A stretch of DNA of 64,000 nucleotides from Modestobacter sp. DSM 44400 (GCF_900107175.1 NZ_FNOZ01000003.1:124001-188000); one strand, 5' to 3'; positions 9,336 to 20,926 are shown, counted from the stretch's first letter. Program-made: numbers and translations. Notes: generated from the letters alone by a model not told the origin.

Positions 9336-9352
9336 ATCTCACTGCGTGAGAT
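9336..9352 (+). promoter_or_regulatory. operator-like perfect palindrome between iclR-type gene and leuC
   Basis: ATCTCAC-TGC-GTGAGAT is a perfect 7-bp inverted repeat with a 3-nt spacer, 15 bp from the regulator start and 38 bp from leuC. A related half site (CTGCGTGGGA on the minus strand, 9315-9324) overlaps the regulator start. The placement fits an autoregulated IclR-type operator. Confidence 0.65.
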
Positions 9353-9389
9353 GACAAACCGTGGGACGACAGACCCGAGGAGGACCGTC

Positions 9390-10802
9390 ATGGGCCAGAC
9401 CCTGGCGCAGAAGGTGTATGAGCAGCACGTCGTCCGGCGCACCGAGGGCGAACCCGACCTGCTCTACATCGACCTCCACCTCGTGCACGAGGTGACCAGC
9501 CCGCAGGCCTTCGACGGCCTCCGGGTGGCTGGGCGCACCGTCCGCCGACCCGACCTCACCATGGCCACCGAGGACCACAACGTCCCGACGCTGGACATTC
9601 TGAGCCCGATCGCCGACCCGGTGTCCCGGGCCCAGGTCGACGCGCTGCGCCGCAACGCCGCCGAGTTCGGCATCCGGCTTGCGCCGATGGGCGACCGCGA
9701 CCAGGGCATCGTGCACGTCATCGGCCCGCAGCTGGGGCTGACCCAGCCGGGCATGACGATCGTGTGCGGGGACAGCCACACCTCCACCCACGGCGCGTTC
9801 GGCGCGCTGGCCTTCGGCATCGGCACGAGCGAGGTCGAGCACGTGCTCGCCACCCAGACGCTGCCGCAGTACCCGGTCAAGCAGATGTCGGTGACCGTGG
9901 ACGGCGAGCTGCCGCCGGGGGTCTCGGCCAAGGACGTCATCCTCGCCGTCATCGCCCAGATCGGCACCGGGGGTGGCCAGGGCCACGTTCTCGAGTACCG
10001 CGGAAGCACCATCGAGGCGCTGTCGATGGAGGCCCGGATGACGATCTGCAACATGTCGATCGAGGCGGGGGCCCGCGCGGGGCTGATCGCGCCGGACCAG
10101 ACGACCTTCGACTTCCTGGCGGGCCGCCCGCACGCCCCGCAGGGCGCCGACTGGGATGCCGCGGTCGCGCACTGGTCGACGCTGCACACCGACCCCGACG
10201 CCGTCTTCGATCGCGAGGTGCACATCGACGCCGCGTCGTTGAGCCCCTACGTCACCTGGGGCACCAACCCCGGCCAGGGGCTGCCGATCGGCGCCAGCGT
10301 GCCGGACCCGGCCGCCATCGTCGACGAGGGCGACCGCCGGGCCGCGGAGTCCGCGCTGGCCTACATGGGCCTGACCGCCGGTACGCCGCTGCGCGAGATC
10401 GACGTCGACACCGTGTTCCTGGGCTCGTGCACCAACGGCCGGATCGAGGACCTGCGGGTCGCCGCGGCCCTGCTGAAGGGCCGGAAGGTCGACGCGCACA
10501 CCCGGATGCTCGTCGTCCCCGGGTCGGTGGCGGTCAAGCTGCAGGCCGAGGAGGAGGGGCTGGACCGGGTCTTCCTCGACGCCGGCGCCGAGTGGCGCGG
10601 CGCCGGGTGCTCGATGTGCCTGGGCATGAACCCCGACCAGCTCAAGCCGGGGGAGCGGTCGGCCTCCACCAGCAACCGCAACTTCCAGGGCCGGCAGGGC
10701 AAGGGCGGGCGCACCCACCTGGTGTCCCCGGCCGTCGCTGCCGCGACCGCGCTGACCGGGAAGCTCACCGCCCCCGCCGACCTCGAGACTGCTGGAGTCT
10801 GA
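9390..10802 (+). CDS. leuC: 3-isopropylmalate dehydratase large subunit
   Basis: Isopropylmalate isomerase large subunit, 470 residues, an aconitase-type 4Fe-4S enzyme. The three cluster cysteines are visible in GSCTNGR and in CSMC ([13 protein letters not shown]). The N-terminus [15 protein letters not shown] and [26 protein letters not shown] are conserved. The ATG at 9390 has GAGGAGG 6 nt upstream. leuD follows after 2 bp. LeuCD converts 2- to 3-isopropylmalate in leucine synthesis. Confidence 0.97.
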   Translation: MGQTLAQKVYEQHVVRRTEGEPDLLYIDLHLVHEVTSPQAFDGLRVAGRTVRRPDLTMATEDHNVPTLDILSPIADPVSRAQVDALRRNAAEFGIRLAPMGDRDQGIVHVIGPQLGLTQPGMTIVCGDSHTSTHGAFGALAFGIGTSEVEHVLATQTLPQYPVKQMSVTVDGELPPGVSAKDVILAVIAQIGTGGGQGHVLEYRGSTIEALSMEARMTICNMSIEAGARAGLIAPDQTTFDFLAGRPHAPQGADWDAAVAHWSTLHTDPDAVFDREVHIDAASLSPYVTWGTNPGQGLPIGASVPDPAAIVDEGDRRAAESALAYMGLTAGTPLREIDVDTVFLGSCTNGRIEDLRVAAALLKGRKVDAHTRMLVVPGSVAVKLQAEEEGLDRVFLDAGAEWRGAGCSMCLGMNPDQLKPGERSASTSNRNFQGRQGKGGRTHLVSPAVAAATALTGKLTAPADLETAGV

Positions 10803-10804
10803 CC

Positions 10805-11407
10805 ATGGATGCCTTCACCACGCACACCGGCACCGCGGCCCCGCTGCGCCGCTCGAACGTCGACACCGACCAGATCATCCCGGCGGAGTACCTCAAGCGG
10901 ATCACCCGGACCGGGTTCGAGGACGGGCTCTTCGTCGCCTGGCGCACCAACGAGCCGGAGTTCGTCCTCAACCAGCCTCAGTACGCCGGCGCCTCGATCC
11001 TCGTGGCCGGCCCGGACTTCGGCACCGGCTCCTCCCGCGAGCACGCCGTCTGGGCGCTGCTGGACGGCGGGTTCCGGGTGGTCATCAGCTCGCGGTTCGG
11101 CGACATCTTCCGCAACAACTCGACCAAGGCCGGCCTGCTGACGGTGCTGCTGTCGCAGGAGGAGGTCGAGCTGCTGTGGAAGGAGCTCGAAGCCGACCCC
11201 GACCTGGAGGTCACGGTCGACCTGGAGGCGGGCGAGGTGCGCTACGGCGCCCGCGTGGTGGGCTTCCAGGTGGACGGCTACACCCGGTGGCGGCTGCTGG
11301 AGGGTCTGGACGACGTCGGGCTCACCGAGCGGCACCTCGAGGACGTCACCGCGTTCGAGGAGCGCCGTCCGGCCTGGCTGCCCCGTTCGCAGCCGGCGTC
11401 GGCCTGA
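10805..11407 (+). CDS. leuD: 3-isopropylmalate dehydratase small subunit
   Basis: The swivel-domain partner of LeuC, 200 residues (usual length). Visible motifs are [17 protein letters not shown] at the N-terminus, [17 protein letters not shown] in the middle and [18 protein letters not shown]. It starts 2 bp after leuC, so both subunits are made from one transcript. It ends at the long palindrome shared with the convergent mutT1-like gene. In mycobacteria hupB follows leuD; it is absent here. Confidence 0.97.
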   Translation: MDAFTTHTGTAAPLRRSNVDTDQIIPAEYLKRITRTGFEDGLFVAWRTNEPEFVLNQPQYAGASILVAGPDFGTGSSREHAVWALLDGGFRVVISSRFGDIFRNNSTKAGLLTVLLSQEEVELLWKELEADPDLEVTVDLEAGEVRYGARVVGFQVDGYTRWRLLEGLDDVGLTERHLEDVTAFEERRPAWLPRSQPASA

Positions 11408-11411
11408 CTCT

Positions 11412-11443
11412 CGAGCGGCCATTGTGGCCACAATGGCCGCTCG
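11412..11443. terminator. 32-nt perfect palindrome between convergent genes
   Basis: Every base of 11412-11427 pairs with 11428-11443; the core is GGCCATTGTGG/CCACAATGGCC. It sits in the 42-bp gap between leuD and the convergent mutT1-like gene, so it could end transcription in both directions. A spacer-free palindrome is unusual for a terminator (no loop), so a repeat element or protein site is an alternative. Confidence 0.6.
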
Positions 11444-11449
11444 GGCCGG

Positions 11450-12394
11450 TCAGCCGGCCGGGTTCGGACCGACATTGCGGTAGTAGTCGGCGGACAGCTC
11501 ACCGCCCCGGCGGCCCAGGGCCCACACGCTGCCCTTGGCCGACGGTGGCCACAGCGCCCCGGCGGTGGCGTGCCAGCGCACGCCCAGCGCCAGCAGCACC
11601 GAGGGGATCGCCCCGCCCTGGCTGCACACGATCGTCACGCCCGGCGTGCCGTCCGCACGGTTCGACAGCAGGCGTTCGACCACGGCCAGCCCGGTCGCCG
11701 GGTCGTCGCCGAAGGCCTCCTCGCCGAGTTCGGGGACTTCCCGCACGGTGAGGCGCAGTCGCTCGGCCAGCGGCGCTACGGTCTGCCCGCAGCGGACCGG
11801 CGGTGCCGAGAGGACGTCGACCGGGCCGAAGAGGGCGAGCACCTCGGCCAGCCGGCGGGCCTGCGCCCGGCCGCGCCGGTCGAGTGGGCGGAGCTCGTCG
11901 GGGCCGTCGAAGTCCGACCGATCGCCGGCGCTCGCGTGCCGCACCAGCAGCAGCGTCGGGGTGCGGGGGACGTCGGTGCGCGCCAGGTCGGCGAGCACGG
12001 CGCGGTCGTGCTCGTGGCTGACCAGCCCGGCGGCGTCGTCCAGACCGAGCCAGCACAGCTGGTCGACCTCGTCGTTGGGCACGAAGTCGCCGCTGCCGTG
12101 CATGAGCCAGTAGTCGACCTCCTTGGGCGCCGCCCGGCCGTCCCGCAGGGTCACCGGGTAGCGGGTGCGCACGCTGCGCCGCCCAGCCACCACCGACAGG
12201 CCGGTCTCCTCGACCACCTCACGGACGGCGGTCTCCAGCGGATGCTCTCCGGCATCCGGCTTGCCCTTGGGCAGCGACCAGTCGTCGTACTTGGGCCGGT
12301 GCACCAGCGCGGTCTCCAGCCGGCCGTCCGTGTCGCGCCGCCAGACCACGCCGCCGGCCGCGCGCACGACTGTGGGGTCAGCCAGCGTGCTCAC
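11450..12394 (-). CDS. mutT1: MutT1-type NUDIX hydrolase / histidine phosphatase fusion
   Basis: A 314-residue two-domain protein. The NUDIX domain (about 1-140) has the box [22 protein letters not shown]. The histidine-phosphatase domain (about 147-314) has [10 protein letters not shown], with RHA in place of the usual RHG. Mycobacterial MutT1 has the same fusion and cleans oxidised nucleotides (8-oxo-GTP/dGTP) and dinucleoside polyphosphates. The GTG start overlaps the end of ppk1 by 17 bp on the same strand, so the two are probably cotranscribed; a later start around residue 9-10 is possible. Confidence 0.9.
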   Translation of the reverse strand: MSTLADPTVVRAAGGVVWRRDTDGRLETALVHRPKYDDWSLPKGKPDAGEHPLETAVREVVEETGLSVVAGRRSVRTRYPVTLRDGRAAPKEVDYWLMHGSGDFVPNDEVDQLCWLGLDDAAGLVSHEHDRAVLADLARTDVPRTPTLLLVRHASAGDRSDFDGPDELRPLDRRGRAQARRLAEVLALFGPVDVLSAPPVRCGQTVAPLAERLRLTVREVPELGEEAFGDDPATGLAVVERLLSNRADGTPGVTIVCSQGGAIPSVLLALGVRWHATAGALWPPSAKGSVWALGRRGGELSADYYRNVGPNPAG

Positions 12395-14462
12395 CCCGGA
12401 CGGCGAGCAGCTCGGCCTGGTGGTCCCGCTCCCCGGACCGGGTCCAGCCGGCGTCCGCGGCCAGCTGCCAGCAGCGCACGTCGGGGGCCAGCGCGGCGTC
12501 GAAGACCCGCTGCAGGTCCCGCTGCGCCACCGGGTCGTTGACCCGCAGCAGCACCTCGACCCGGCGGTCGAGGTTGCGGTGCATCAGATCCGCACTGCCG
12601 ATCCACCACTCCGGCGACCCGGCGTTGCGGAAGGACATCGCGCGCGAGTGCTCCAGGAAGCGGCCCACGATCGAGCGGACGTGCACGTTCTCGCTCAGGC
12701 CCGGCACCCCGGGGCGCAGCGTGCAGATGCCGCGGATCAGCAGCTCGACCCGGACGCCGGCGTTCGACGCCTCGTACAGCGCATCGATGATGACCTCGTC
12801 GACCAGCGAGTTGACCTTGATCCGGATCCCAGCCGGCTTGCCCTCGGTGGCGTGCCGGGCCTCCCGGCGGATCTTCTCCACCAGCCCGGCGCGGATGCCG
12901 TGCGGGGCGACCATCAGCGACCGGTAGGTGGTCTGCCGGGAGTACCCGGTGAGGGTGTTGAACAGGTCGGTGAGGTCGGCGCCCACCCGCGGGTCGGCGG
13001 TCAGGATGCCGATGTCCTCGTAGATCCGGGCGGTCTTCGGGTTGTAGTTGCCGGTGCCGATGTGGCAGTAGCGGCGGAGCACGTCGTTCTCCCGACGGAC
13101 CACGAGCGCGGTCTTGCAGTGCGTCTTCAGTCCGACCAGCCCGTAGACGACGTGGCAGCCGGCCCGCTCCAGCGAGCGGGCCCAGCTGATGTTGGCCTCC
13201 TCGTCGAAGCGGGCCTTGATCTCGACCAGCACGACGACCTGCTTGCCGGCCGACGCCGCCTCGATCAGCGCCTGCACGATCGGGGAGTCACCGGAGGTGC
13301 GGTACAGCGTCTGCTTGATCGCCAGCACGTTCGGGTCGGCTGCGGCCTGCTCGATGAAGCGCTGCACGCTGGTGGCGAAGGAGTCGTAGGGGTGGTGCAC
13401 CAGGACGTCGCCCTCGCGCAGGGTGGCGAACACGCTCTTGGGCGTCTCACCCTCGCTCAACCGCGGATGGGTGGCGGGGACGAACGGCTCGTCCTTGAGC
13501 TCGGGGCGGTCCAGGTCGTAGAGCGCCATCAGCGCGGCGAGGTCCAGCAGACCCGGCACGTGCACCACGTCGGCGGGGCTGATCTCCAGCTCGTGCACCA
13601 GGACGTCGAGGATCTGCGGGTCCATCGAGTCGGTGACCTCCAGCCGCACCGCCGGGCCGAACCGGCGACGGGCCAGCTCGCGCTCGAGGGCCTGCAGCAG
13701 GTCCTCGTCCCGGTCCTCCTCGACCTCCAGGTCGGCGTTGCGGGTCACCCGGAACAGGTGGTGGTCCAGCACGTCCAGCCCGGGGAACAGCGAGGAGAGG
13801 TGCGCGGAGATGAGGTCCTCCAGCGGCAGGAACACCGCCTCGGAGTCCGTGCCCAACGACCCGCCCGCCCCCACAGGGATGAACCGGGGCACGTTGTCGG
13901 GCACCTTGAGCCGGGCGAACCGGGGGGCGCCGCTCTCCGGGTCGCGCACCGAGACGGCCAGGTTCAGCGACAGGCCGCTGATGTAGGGAAAGGGATGCGC
14001 CGGGTCGACCGCGAGGGGGGTCAGCACGGGAAAGACCTGGTCGCGGAAGTATTCGCGCAGCCGCATCGCGTCGGCGTCGTCCAGGTCGGCCCAGTGCACG
14101 ATCGCGATGCCCTCGGCCTCCAGGCGCGGGGCGACGTCCTTGTCGAACACGCTCGCGTGCCGGTGGACCAGGTCCTGGGTCCGCTCGGTGACCCGGGCCA
14201 GCTGCTCGCGGATGGTGAGCCCGTCGGGGGACCGGACGCTCAGGCCGGTGTTCTGCCGGCGCTTGAGCCCGGCGATGCGGACCATGAAGAACTCGTCGAG
14301 ATTGCTGGCGAAGATGGCCAGGAACTTCACCCGCTCCAGCAGGGGGGCGGCGTCGTCCTCGGCCAGCTCGAGCACCCGGGCGTTGAAGTCCAGCCAGGAC
14401 AGCTCCCGGTTGAGGAATCGGTCGGCCGGGAGGGGGGCGCTCGGTGTCGTCTCTCGGGGCAC
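12378..14462 (-). CDS. ppk1: polyphosphate kinase 1
   Basis: A 694-residue PPK1 that reversibly makes polyphosphate from ATP. Family landmarks: [18 protein letters not shown] and [16 protein letters not shown] at the N-terminus, [16 protein letters not shown], and [19 protein letters not shown], which holds the phosphorylated catalytic histidine. The GTG at 14460-14462 ([16 protein letters not shown]) gives the usual length; a GTG 18 bp further upstream is possible and neither has a strong RBS. The order fbiD-ppk1-mutT1 matches M. tuberculosis Rv2983-2985. Confidence 0.95.
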   Translation of the reverse strand: MPRETTPSAPLPADRFLNRELSWLDFNARVLELAEDDAAPLLERVKFLAIFASNLDEFFMVRIAGLKRRQNTGLSVRSPDGLTIREQLARVTERTQDLVHRHASVFDKDVAPRLEAEGIAIVHWADLDDADAMRLREYFRDQVFPVLTPLAVDPAHPFPYISGLSLNLAVSVRDPESGAPRFARLKVPDNVPRFIPVGAGGSLGTDSEAVFLPLEDLISAHLSSLFPGLDVLDHHLFRVTRNADLEVEEDRDEDLLQALERELARRRFGPAVRLEVTDSMDPQILDVLVHELEISPADVVHVPGLLDLAALMALYDLDRPELKDEPFVPATHPRLSEGETPKSVFATLREGDVLVHHPYDSFATSVQRFIEQAAADPNVLAIKQTLYRTSGDSPIVQALIEAASAGKQVVVLVEIKARFDEEANISWARSLERAGCHVVYGLVGLKTHCKTALVVRRENDVLRRYCHIGTGNYNPKTARIYEDIGILTADPRVGADLTDLFNTLTGYSRQTTYRSLMVAPHGIRAGLVEKIRREARHATEGKPAGIRIKVNSLVDEVIIDALYEASNAGVRVELLIRGICTLRPGVPGLSENVHVRSIVGRFLEHSRAMSFRNAGSPEWWIGSADLMHRNLDRRVEVLLRVNDPVAQRDLQRVFDAALAPDVRCWQLAADAGWTRSGERDHQAELLAVRGEHAG

Positions 14463-14515
14463 GTGGCCATGGTGCCGCACCCAGGTGGACGGCGGGCGGC
14501 GGACGCGGGCGCCCG

Positions 14516-15169
14516 TCAGTCGCCGGTGAGCGCCCCGGTGGCCGGGCCCAGGCCCAGCAGCGCGGCGGCCCGCAGGTCGGCCGGGGTGTCCACGTCGCGG
14601 GCGAGCCCGGGCCACCGCGCGGGCAGCCGCACCGCCCCCGAAGCCTCGTGGGCGGCCGCGGAGCCGGGCCCGAAGTGCGGGTCCAGGTCGCCGGTGGCCG
14701 CGGCCAGCAGCGTCGTCCCGGTGCCGGCGGCGTCGGCGGTGAAGCAGCGGTCGCCGCCGGCAGCGGCGGCCAGCCGGCCGGCCTCGGCCAGCGCGCCGGC
14801 CAGCTCCGCGGGCCGCAGCGCCGGCAGGTCGGAGGAGACGGCGGCCACCGGACCGGTGCCGGCGGTGCGGGCGCCGTGCACCAGGGCGGCGTTGAGCCCC
14901 CGGTCCGGCTCGTCGGCGACCGTCCGCGCACCCAGCCCGGTGACCAGCGCGGCGGCCCGCGGGTCGTCGGTGACCACCACGATGTCGCCCACCGCGGGGC
15001 ACGCGGTGATCGCGGCGACGGTGTCGGCCAGCAGCGCCAGCACCAGCTCGTCGTGGCCGCCGCCGGTGCCGTCCGGGCGGTCGGTGAGCGGGCGGAGCCG
15101 GGTCTTGGCGACGGCGAGCCGCTTGGCCGGCACCACCACCGACCACCGCCGCTCCGGCCTCCCCTCCAC
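14516..15169 (-). CDS. fbiD: 2-phospho-L-lactate / phosphoenolpyruvate guanylyltransferase (F420 biosynthesis)
   Basis: A CofC/FbiD-family nucleotidyltransferase of 217 residues. It opens with [17 protein letters not shown] and has [18 protein letters not shown] and [11 protein letters not shown], matching the GTP-binding Rossmann-like fold. In actinobacteria FbiD activates phosphoenolpyruvate with GTP as the first step of coenzyme F420 assembly. It lies upstream of ppk1 on the same strand, 53 bp apart. The presence of F420 is inferred from this gene only; fbiA/fbiB are not in the window. Confidence 0.88.
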   Translation of the reverse strand: MEGRPERRWSVVVPAKRLAVAKTRLRPLTDRPDGTGGGHDELVLALLADTVAAITACPAVGDIVVVTDDPRAAALVTGLGARTVADEPDRGLNAALVHGARTAGTGPVAAVSSDLPALRPAELAGALAEAGRLAAAAGGDRCFTADAAGTGTTLLAAATGDLDPHFGPGSAAAHEASGAVRLPARWPGLARDVDTPADLRAAALLGLGPATGALTGD

Positions 15170-15235
15170 CTGGGAAGCTCAGCACACGCGCGCGCCCGGA
15201 GTCGCGCCGCCCACCTCGACGAGGAGCGCCCCGCG

Positions 15236-16666
15236 ATGAGCACTGCCCCGGACCCGGCCCGAGACGTCGCCGAGGTCGCTGCCGCGGCTGCGCCCTACCT
15301 GGAGTCCTGGCTGGAGCACCAGCGCCGCCGGCTGCGGGTGCCCGGCGTCCAGGCGGCGATCCGGGTCGGCGGCCGCCTGGTGCTGTCCACCGCCCTCGGC
15401 GTCGCCGATCTCGACACCGCCGAGCCGCTGACGCCCCGGCACCTGTTCCGGATCGCCTCGCACTCCAAGACCTTCACCGCCACCGCGGTCCTCCAGCTGG
15501 TCCAGGCCGGGCGGATGCGGCTGGACGACCCGATCGCCCAGTGGGTGCCGGCGGTGGCCGACCGGGCGCCCGCGCTGGCCGGGGTCACCGTGCGCGAACT
15601 GCTGGGGCACCAGGGCGGCGTCGTCCGGGACGGCCGGGACAACGACCACTGGCAGCTCCTGCAGCCCTTCCCCGATGCCGATCAGCTGCTCGCGCTGGCC
15701 GCCGACGGTGGGGCGGTGTTCGAGCGGAACGAGCACTTCAAGTACTCCAACGTCGGCTACTCGCTGCTGGGCATGGCGATCGAGGCGGTCACCGGCACCA
15801 GCTACGCCGAGCACGTCCAGCAGGCCGTCGTCGACCCGCTGGGCCTGGCCGACACCGCGCCGGAGTGGGATCCCGGCCGGGCCGCCGACCACGCGGCCGG
15901 GCACACCGGCCTGCTGGACGGCGAGGACACCCGGTCGACCATTCCGCACGTCGACACCCGGGCGATGGCGGCCGCGACCGGCTTCGCCTCCACCGCCGAG
16001 GACCTCACCGCCTACTTCGCGGCCCACGTGCCCGGCGACGACCGGCTGATCACCGACGCCAGCAAGCGGCTCATGCAGCGGGCGGAGTCCGAGATCCGGG
16101 TGCACGGGCAGGAGCCGCGGCACTACGGCCTGGGCATGGATCTGCGCACCCAGGGCGAGCGTCGGTTGGTCGGTCACAGCGGCGGCTATCCGGGCCACAT
16201 CACCCGCAGTTGGGTCGACCCGGCGGCGCAGGTGGTGGTCAGCGTGTTCACCAACGCCGTCGACGGGCCGGCCGACGTCCTCGCCCGGGGCCTGTTCCGG
16301 CTGCTGGACCTAGCGCTGGAGGCGCCCGAACCGCCGGCCGACGGCGGCCCCGCGGCCCCCTCGGCGTTCGCCGGGCGGTTCGCCAACCTATGGGGCGTCA
16401 CCGACGTCGCGCTGCTGGGCGGTCGGCTCGTGCTCCTGCACCCCAGCGCGCCCGACCCCACCGAGGACCACCTGGAGCTCACGGTGGAGAGCGGGTCCAC
16501 CCTGCGGCAGGAGTCGGTGGCCGGCTTCGGGTCGCCGGGGGAGACCGTCGAGTACGAGTGGGCGGACGACGGCACCGCCGCCCGGGTCCGGCTGGGCGGG
16601 ATCTCCGCCTGGCCGGTGGAGGTCTTCCGAGCCCGCCGCGCCCAGCAGTTCGCCGGCACCGCCTGA
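15236..16666 (+). CDS. serine hydrolase, class C beta-lactamase fold
   Basis: A 476-residue beta-lactamase-like (AmpC/esterase/DD-peptidase) protein. The nucleophile motif SxxK is S-H-S-K in [12 protein letters not shown], the Tyr motif is YSN ([15 protein letters not shown]), and the third motif is HSGG ([10 protein letters not shown]). There is no signal peptide at the start, so it is probably cytoplasmic. A C-terminal extension of about 120 residues resembles the small beta-rich domain of other family members. The ATG at 15236 has GAGGAG 9 nt upstream. The substrate is unknown (esterase or peptidase more likely than resistance). Confidence 0.85.
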   Translation: MSTAPDPARDVAEVAAAAAPYLESWLEHQRRRLRVPGVQAAIRVGGRLVLSTALGVADLDTAEPLTPRHLFRIASHSKTFTATAVLQLVQAGRMRLDDPIAQWVPAVADRAPALAGVTVRELLGHQGGVVRDGRDNDHWQLLQPFPDADQLLALAADGGAVFERNEHFKYSNVGYSLLGMAIEAVTGTSYAEHVQQAVVDPLGLADTAPEWDPGRAADHAAGHTGLLDGEDTRSTIPHVDTRAMAAATGFASTAEDLTAYFAAHVPGDDRLITDASKRLMQRAESEIRVHGQEPRHYGLGMDLRTQGERRLVGHSGGYPGHITRSWVDPAAQVVVSVFTNAVDGPADVLARGLFRLLDLALEAPEPPADGGPAAPSAFAGRFANLWGVTDVALLGGRLVLLHPSAPDPTEDHLELTVESGSTLRQESVAGFGSPGETVEYEWADDGTAARVRLGGISAWPVEVFRARRAQQFAGTA

Positions 16667-16748
16667 CCGGGGGCCAGTGCGGACCCGGGGGTGGGCGAGG
16701 AGCACGATCGTGAACAGGACCACCCGTCGAGACCGGAAGAGGTGTCAG

Positions 16749-17573
16749 GTGCCGCACGAGCAGGCCGGGACCGCCGCTCCCGGCGGGCCCGCCCCGCGGC
16801 CGACCCGGCGGCAGACCCGGCGCCCCGTCCCGTGGGCGCTGCGACTGTGCGTCCTGGTCGTCTACCCGGTGGCGTCGCTGTTGTTCGCGCTGCGCTACCG
16901 GTACCTGTCCCGCATCCCGCCCACGGGCGGGGTGCTGCTGGTGGCCAACCACGTGTCGGTCCTCGACCCGTTGGCGTGTGCGCGGCTGGTCTGGGACGCC
17001 GGGCGCGTGCCGCACTTCCTGGCCAAGGACTCGGTCTTCGTGGGGTTGGCCGGCACGATCCTGCGCGCCGCCGGCCAGATCCCGGTCTCGCGCGGCTCCA
17101 GTGCGGCCAGCTCCTCGGTACACACCGCGAAGGCCGCGCTCGATGCCGGCGACCTTGTGGTCATCTACCCCGAGGGCTCGGTCACCCGGGACCCGGACTG
17201 GTGGCCCATGGAGGGCCGCACCGGCGTCGCCCGGCTGGCGCTGACCACCGAGGCCGTCGTCCTGCCGGTCGCCCAGTGGGGCCCGCAGCGGGTGCACGAC
17301 TACCACTCCGGCAAGCTCCACCCGCGGCTCCGGGCGCCGGCGGACTACCTGGTCGGGGAGCCGGTCGACCTGTCCGACCTGCGGGCCAGGGTGCGGGCCG
17401 GCCAGCCGTTGAGCGGGCAGCTGCTGCACGAGGTGACCGAACGGCTGATGGTCGGTGTGCGCGACCAGCTCGCCGAGCTGCGCGGCGAGCAGCCCCCGAG
17501 GGCGTTCCACCCACGCCCGCGCCGCACGCTGCCCGGTGACGTGCCCGGTGACGTGCCCGGGGACGCCGGGTGA
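16749..17573 (+). CDS. plsC: 1-acyl-sn-glycerol-3-phosphate acyltransferase
   Basis: A 274-residue acyltransferase with one N-terminal membrane helix (about 35-52, [19 protein letters not shown]). The PlsC catalytic box is NHVSVLD (NHxxxxD class) and the substrate box is YPEGSVTRD. It makes phosphatidic acid from lysophosphatidate. The GTG at 16749 is preferred (AGAGG 7-8 nt upstream); longer in-frame starts add a basic, unconserved stretch. Its stop overlaps gpsA by GTGA, which supplies glycerol-3-phosphate for the same pathway. Confidence 0.9.
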   Translation: MPHEQAGTAAPGGPAPRPTRRQTRRPVPWALRLCVLVVYPVASLLFALRYRYLSRIPPTGGVLLVANHVSVLDPLACARLVWDAGRVPHFLAKDSVFVGLAGTILRAAGQIPVSRGSSAASSSVHTAKAALDAGDLVVIYPEGSVTRDPDWWPMEGRTGVARLALTTEAVVLPVAQWGPQRVHDYHSGKLHPRLRAPADYLVGEPVDLSDLRARVRAGQPLSGQLLHEVTERLMVGVRDQLAELRGEQPPRAFHPRPRRTLPGDVPGDVPGDAG

Positions 17574-18565
17574 CGCGGGCCGCGGTGCTCAGCGCCGGGT
17601 CCTGGGGGACCACCTTCGCCAAGGTGCTGGCCGACGCCGGCGGTGACGTCACCCTCTACGCCCGCCGTCCCGAGCTGGCCGCCGCCATCACCGCCACCCG
17701 GGTGAACGCCGACTACCTGCCCGGGGTGCGGCTGCCCGACCGGGTCCGGGCGACCGGGAACGCCGCCGAGGCCCTCGACGTCGCCGACGTCGTGGTGCTG
17801 TCGGTGCCGTCCCAGTCGCTGCGGGAGAACCTTGCGATGTGGGCGCCGCTGCTGCCGCCCGAGGCGACCCTGTTATCGCTGATGAAGGGCGTCGAGCTGG
17901 GGACGACGAGGCGGATGAGCGAGGTCATCTGTGACGTGACCGGCGCCTCCGCCGACCGGGTGGCGGCGCTGTCCGGCCCCAACCTGGCCCGCGAGATCGC
18001 GGAGGAGCAGCCGGCGGCCACGGTGATCGCCTGCGCGGACATCGACCGGGCGGAGGCGCTGCAGGTGGCCTGCCACACCCGCTACTTCCGGCCGTACACC
18101 AACGCCGATCTGGTCGGCTGCGAGCTCGGCGGGGCGGTGAAGAACGTGATCGCGCTGGCCGTCGGGATCACCGAGGGCATGGGCTTCGGCGACAACACCC
18201 GGGCCTCGCTGATCACCCGGGGTCTCGCCGAGACCGCCCGGCTCGGGGTCGCCCTGGGCGCGGAGCCGTCCACGTTCGCGGGGCTGGCCGGTCTCGGTGA
18301 TCTGGTGGCCACGTGCTCCTCGCCGCTGTCGCGCAACCGGACCTTCGGTGAGCGGATCGGGCGGGGCATGTCGGTGGCCGAGGTCCAGCGGACGACCCGG
18401 CAGACCGCCGAGGGCGTGAAGACCTGCCGTTCGGTGCTCGACCTGGCCCGCGCGCACGGGGTCGACATGCCGATCACCGAGGCCGTCGTCCGGGTCTGCC
18501 ACGAGGGCGAGTCGGCCGCGCAGATGGTGCGCGAGATGATGACCCGCGAGGCGAAGCCCGAGTAG
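17570..18565 (+). CDS. gpsA: glycerol-3-phosphate dehydrogenase [NAD(P)+]
   Basis: A 331-residue GpsA that reduces dihydroxyacetone phosphate to sn-glycerol-3-phosphate for phospholipid synthesis. It has the dinucleotide motif [35 protein letters not shown], and the conserved catalytic Lys in [16 protein letters not shown]. Translation is likely coupled to plsC through the GTGA overlap. Confidence 0.96.
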   Translation: MTRAAVLSAGSWGTTFAKVLADAGGDVTLYARRPELAAAITATRVNADYLPGVRLPDRVRATGNAAEALDVADVVVLSVPSQSLRENLAMWAPLLPPEATLLSLMKGVELGTTRRMSEVICDVTGASADRVAALSGPNLAREIAEEQPAATVIACADIDRAEALQVACHTRYFRPYTNADLVGCELGGAVKNVIALAVGITEGMGFGDNTRASLITRGLAETARLGVALGAEPSTFAGLAGLGDLVATCSSPLSRNRTFGERIGRGMSVAEVQRTTRQTAEGVKTCRSVLDLARAHGVDMPITEAVVRVCHEGESAAQMVREMMTREAKPE

Positions 18566-18604
18566 CAGTGCCGGGACGCCGGCCCCCGAGCAAGAGGACG
18601 ACGC

Positions 18605-19756
18605 GTGTCCATTCCTGAACTCCCCTCCCCGCTCGGTGACGGCACCCGGCTGGTTCACGCCGGCGACGACCCCGCCGTGCCCGGCACCCCGCTGCGGCCC
18701 TCCCCGGTGTTCGCCGCGCCCTACCACCTGGGTGACCAGCCCCCGGGCTGGCAGGGCGCCGACGGCTACGCCCGGCCCGACAACCCGACCCTGCGGGTGT
18801 TCGAGCGCGCTGTCGGCGAGCTCGACGGCGGCGACTGCCTGTCCTTCGCCACCGGCATGGCGGCGATCAGCTCGGCCGTGCTGGCCGTCGTCCGGCCCGG
18901 TGACCGCGTCGTGCTGCCCTCGGACGGCTACTACGCGACCCGGGTGCTGGCCCGCGACGAGCTGGAGCGGTTCGGGGTGCGGGTCGACCTCGTAGCGACG
19001 CCGGAGATCGAGGACGTCGCCGCCCGCGGGGACCTGGACGGCGTCCGGCTGGTGCTGCTGGAGACGCCGAGCAACCCGCGGCTGGAGATCTGCGACATCG
19101 CCGCCGTCGCCCGGGCCACCTCCGCCACCGGCGCCGTTCTGGCGGTGGACAACACCACGGCGTCCCCGATCGGGCAGCGGCCGCTGGCGCTGGGCGCCGA
19201 CATCACCATCGGGTCGGACACCAAGGCGCTCACCGGGCACAGCGACGTCCTGCTCGGGCACGTCAGCACGGCCCGCACCGAGACCGGCCGGCAGCTGCAC
19301 ACCCGGATCGCGGCCTGGCGGAAGACAACCGGGAACACCCCGGGCGCCTTCGAGGCGTGGCTGGGCCACCGGTCGATGGGGACCCTGGACCTGCGGCTGG
19401 CACGGCAGGCGGCCAACGCGGCGGCGATCGTCGAGGTGCTGGCCGGGCACCCCGCGGTGAGCGGCGTCCGGTGGCCGTGGCGGCCGCAGGACCCGTCCTA
19501 CGCGCTGGCGCAGCGGCAGATGCTGCGGCCCAACGGCGTGGTCTCCGCCGAGTTCGCCGACGAGGCCGCCGTGCTGCAGTTGGTGCGCAGCAGCCGGTTC
19601 TTCCTGGCCGCGACCAGCTTCGGTGGCGTACACACCACGGTCGACCGGCGCGCCCAGTGGGGCGGGGACGCGGTCCCGGAGGGTTTCCTCCGGTTTTCCT
19701 GCGGCATCGAGGACACCGCCGATCTGGTCGCGGATCTGACCCAGGCGCTCGGCTAG
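18605..19756 (+). CDS. cystathionine gamma-lyase/synthase-type PLP enzyme
   Basis: A 383-residue Cys/Met-metabolism PLP-dependent (trans-sulfuration) enzyme. Visible elements: [37 protein letters not shown] (phosphate-binding loop), [22 protein letters not shown] (Asp to PLP nitrogen) and [13 protein letters not shown] with the Schiff-base lysine. Family members include cystathionine gamma-lyase, gamma-synthase and methionine gamma-lyase, which sequence alone does not separate here. AGAGGA lies before the GTG. Its TAG stop forms part of the -10 box proposed for ddl. Confidence 0.9.
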   Translation: MSIPELPSPLGDGTRLVHAGDDPAVPGTPLRPSPVFAAPYHLGDQPPGWQGADGYARPDNPTLRVFERAVGELDGGDCLSFATGMAAISSAVLAVVRPGDRVVLPSDGYYATRVLARDELERFGVRVDLVATPEIEDVAARGDLDGVRLVLLETPSNPRLEICDIAAVARATSATGAVLAVDNTTASPIGQRPLALGADITIGSDTKALTGHSDVLLGHVSTARTETGRQLHTRIAAWRKTTGNTPGAFEAWLGHRSMGTLDLRLARQAANAAAIVEVLAGHPAVSGVRWPWRPQDPSYALAQRQMLRPNGVVSAEFADEAAVLQLVRSSRFFLAATSFGGVHTTVDRRAQWGGDAVPEGFLRFSCGIEDTADLVADLTQALG

Positions 19757-19759
19757 GGT
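19754..19759 (+). promoter_or_regulatory. putative leaderless -10 box for ddl
   Basis: TAGGGT, which includes the stop codon of the upstream gene, ends 8 nt before the ddl ATG. This fits the TANNNT-N7-9-start pattern. Confidence 0.45.
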
Positions 19760-19767
19760 CGGCGGCG

Positions 19768-20919
19768 ATGAGCGGGGCGAGGAAGTTGCGGGTCGCTGTG
19801 GTGTTCGGAGGGCGCAGCGCGGAACACGCCATCTCCTGTGTCTCGGCCGGGAGCGTGCTGGCCGCGCTGGACCCGGACCGCTACGAGGTGGTGCCGGTGG
19901 GCATCACCCGGAACGGGCGCTGGGTGCTGACCGACGGCGACCCGAGCCGGCTGGCGATCACCGGGGGAGTGCTGCCGGAGGTGTCAGCGGGCACCGCCGT
20001 CTCGCTGGTCGGTGACCCGGCCGGGCGCGGCCTGGCGGTGCTGGAGGCGGGGCAGGCGATCGGCCGGCTGACCGAGGTCGACGTCGTCTTCCCGGTGCTG
20101 CACGGCTCCTACGGCGAGGACGGCACCATCCAGGGTCTGCTGGAGATGTCCGGACTGCCCTACGTCGGCTCCGGAGTCTTCGCCAGTGCGGCGTCGATGG
20201 ACAAGGAGTTCACCAAGAAGCTCCTCACCGCGGCCGGCATCCCGCAGGGCGACCACGTCGTCCTCCGCGACGGGACCGGTGCGCTGCGCGCCGACCCGGA
20301 CCTGCTCGACGAGGCCGCGCGGGAGCGGCTGGGCCTGCCGGTGTTCGTCAAGCCGTCGCGGGCCGGATCGAGTATCGGCATCACCAAGGTGACCGACTGG
20401 GCGCAGTTCACCGACGCCGTGGCCACGGCGGCCGCGATCGACCCGAAGGTGATCGTGGAGGCCTCCGTCCCCGGTCGGGAGGTCGAGTGCGGCGTGCTGG
20501 CCGGCGTCGGCGGCGGGCTGCCCGAGGCGAGCCTGCCGGCGGAGATCCGGCTGCGGTCGGGCACCGACTGGTACGACTTCGACGCCAAGTACCTCGAGGA
20601 CGCCGTGGAGTTCGACGTCCCCGCCGACCTGACTGCGGCCCAGACCGCCGCGGTGCAGGAGATGTCCCGCCGCGCCTACCTGGCGATGGACTGCCGCGGC
20701 CTGGCCCGGGTCGACTTCTTCCTGACCACCGACCCCGCGACGGGCGTCGACCGGCTGGTGGTCAACGAGGTGAACACGATGCCCGGGTTCACCCCGATCT
20801 CGATGTTCCCTCGGATGTGGGCGGCGTCGGGCGTGTCTTATCCGGAGCTGGTGGACCGGCTGGTGGCCAGCGCGCTGGACGGCGCCGGCCCGATCGGTGC
20901 CGACCCGACCACCGGATGA
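19768..20919 (+). CDS. ddl: D-alanine--D-alanine ligase
   Basis: An ATP-grasp ligase of 383 residues that makes D-Ala-D-Ala for peptidoglycan. It shows [57 protein letters not shown] and the C-terminal metal-binding [18 protein letters not shown]. The ATG at 19768 begins the conserved N-terminus; a longer in-frame extension upstream runs across the previous gene and is rejected. gpsA-ddl-DUF3515-thiL order is as in mycobacteria. Confidence 0.97.
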   Translation: MSGARKLRVAVVFGGRSAEHAISCVSAGSVLAALDPDRYEVVPVGITRNGRWVLTDGDPSRLAITGGVLPEVSAGTAVSLVGDPAGRGLAVLEAGQAIGRLTEVDVVFPVLHGSYGEDGTIQGLLEMSGLPYVGSGVFASAASMDKEFTKKLLTAAGIPQGDHVVLRDGTGALRADPDLLDEAARERLGLPVFVKPSRAGSSIGITKVTDWAQFTDAVATAAAIDPKVIVEASVPGREVECGVLAGVGGGLPEASLPAEIRLRSGTDWYDFDAKYLEDAVEFDVPADLTAAQTAAVQEMSRRAYLAMDCRGLARVDFFLTTDPATGVDRLVVNEVNTMPGFTPISMFPRMWAASGVSYPELVDRLVASALDGAGPIGADPTTG

Positions 20920-20926
20920 CCTCGGG

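Noticed and set aside
9319-9357. Longer TTG start for the IclR-type regulator
   Set aside because: It would put the perfect palindrome inside the coding sequence and add a Cys-rich leader absent from the family. The GTG at 9321 fits better.
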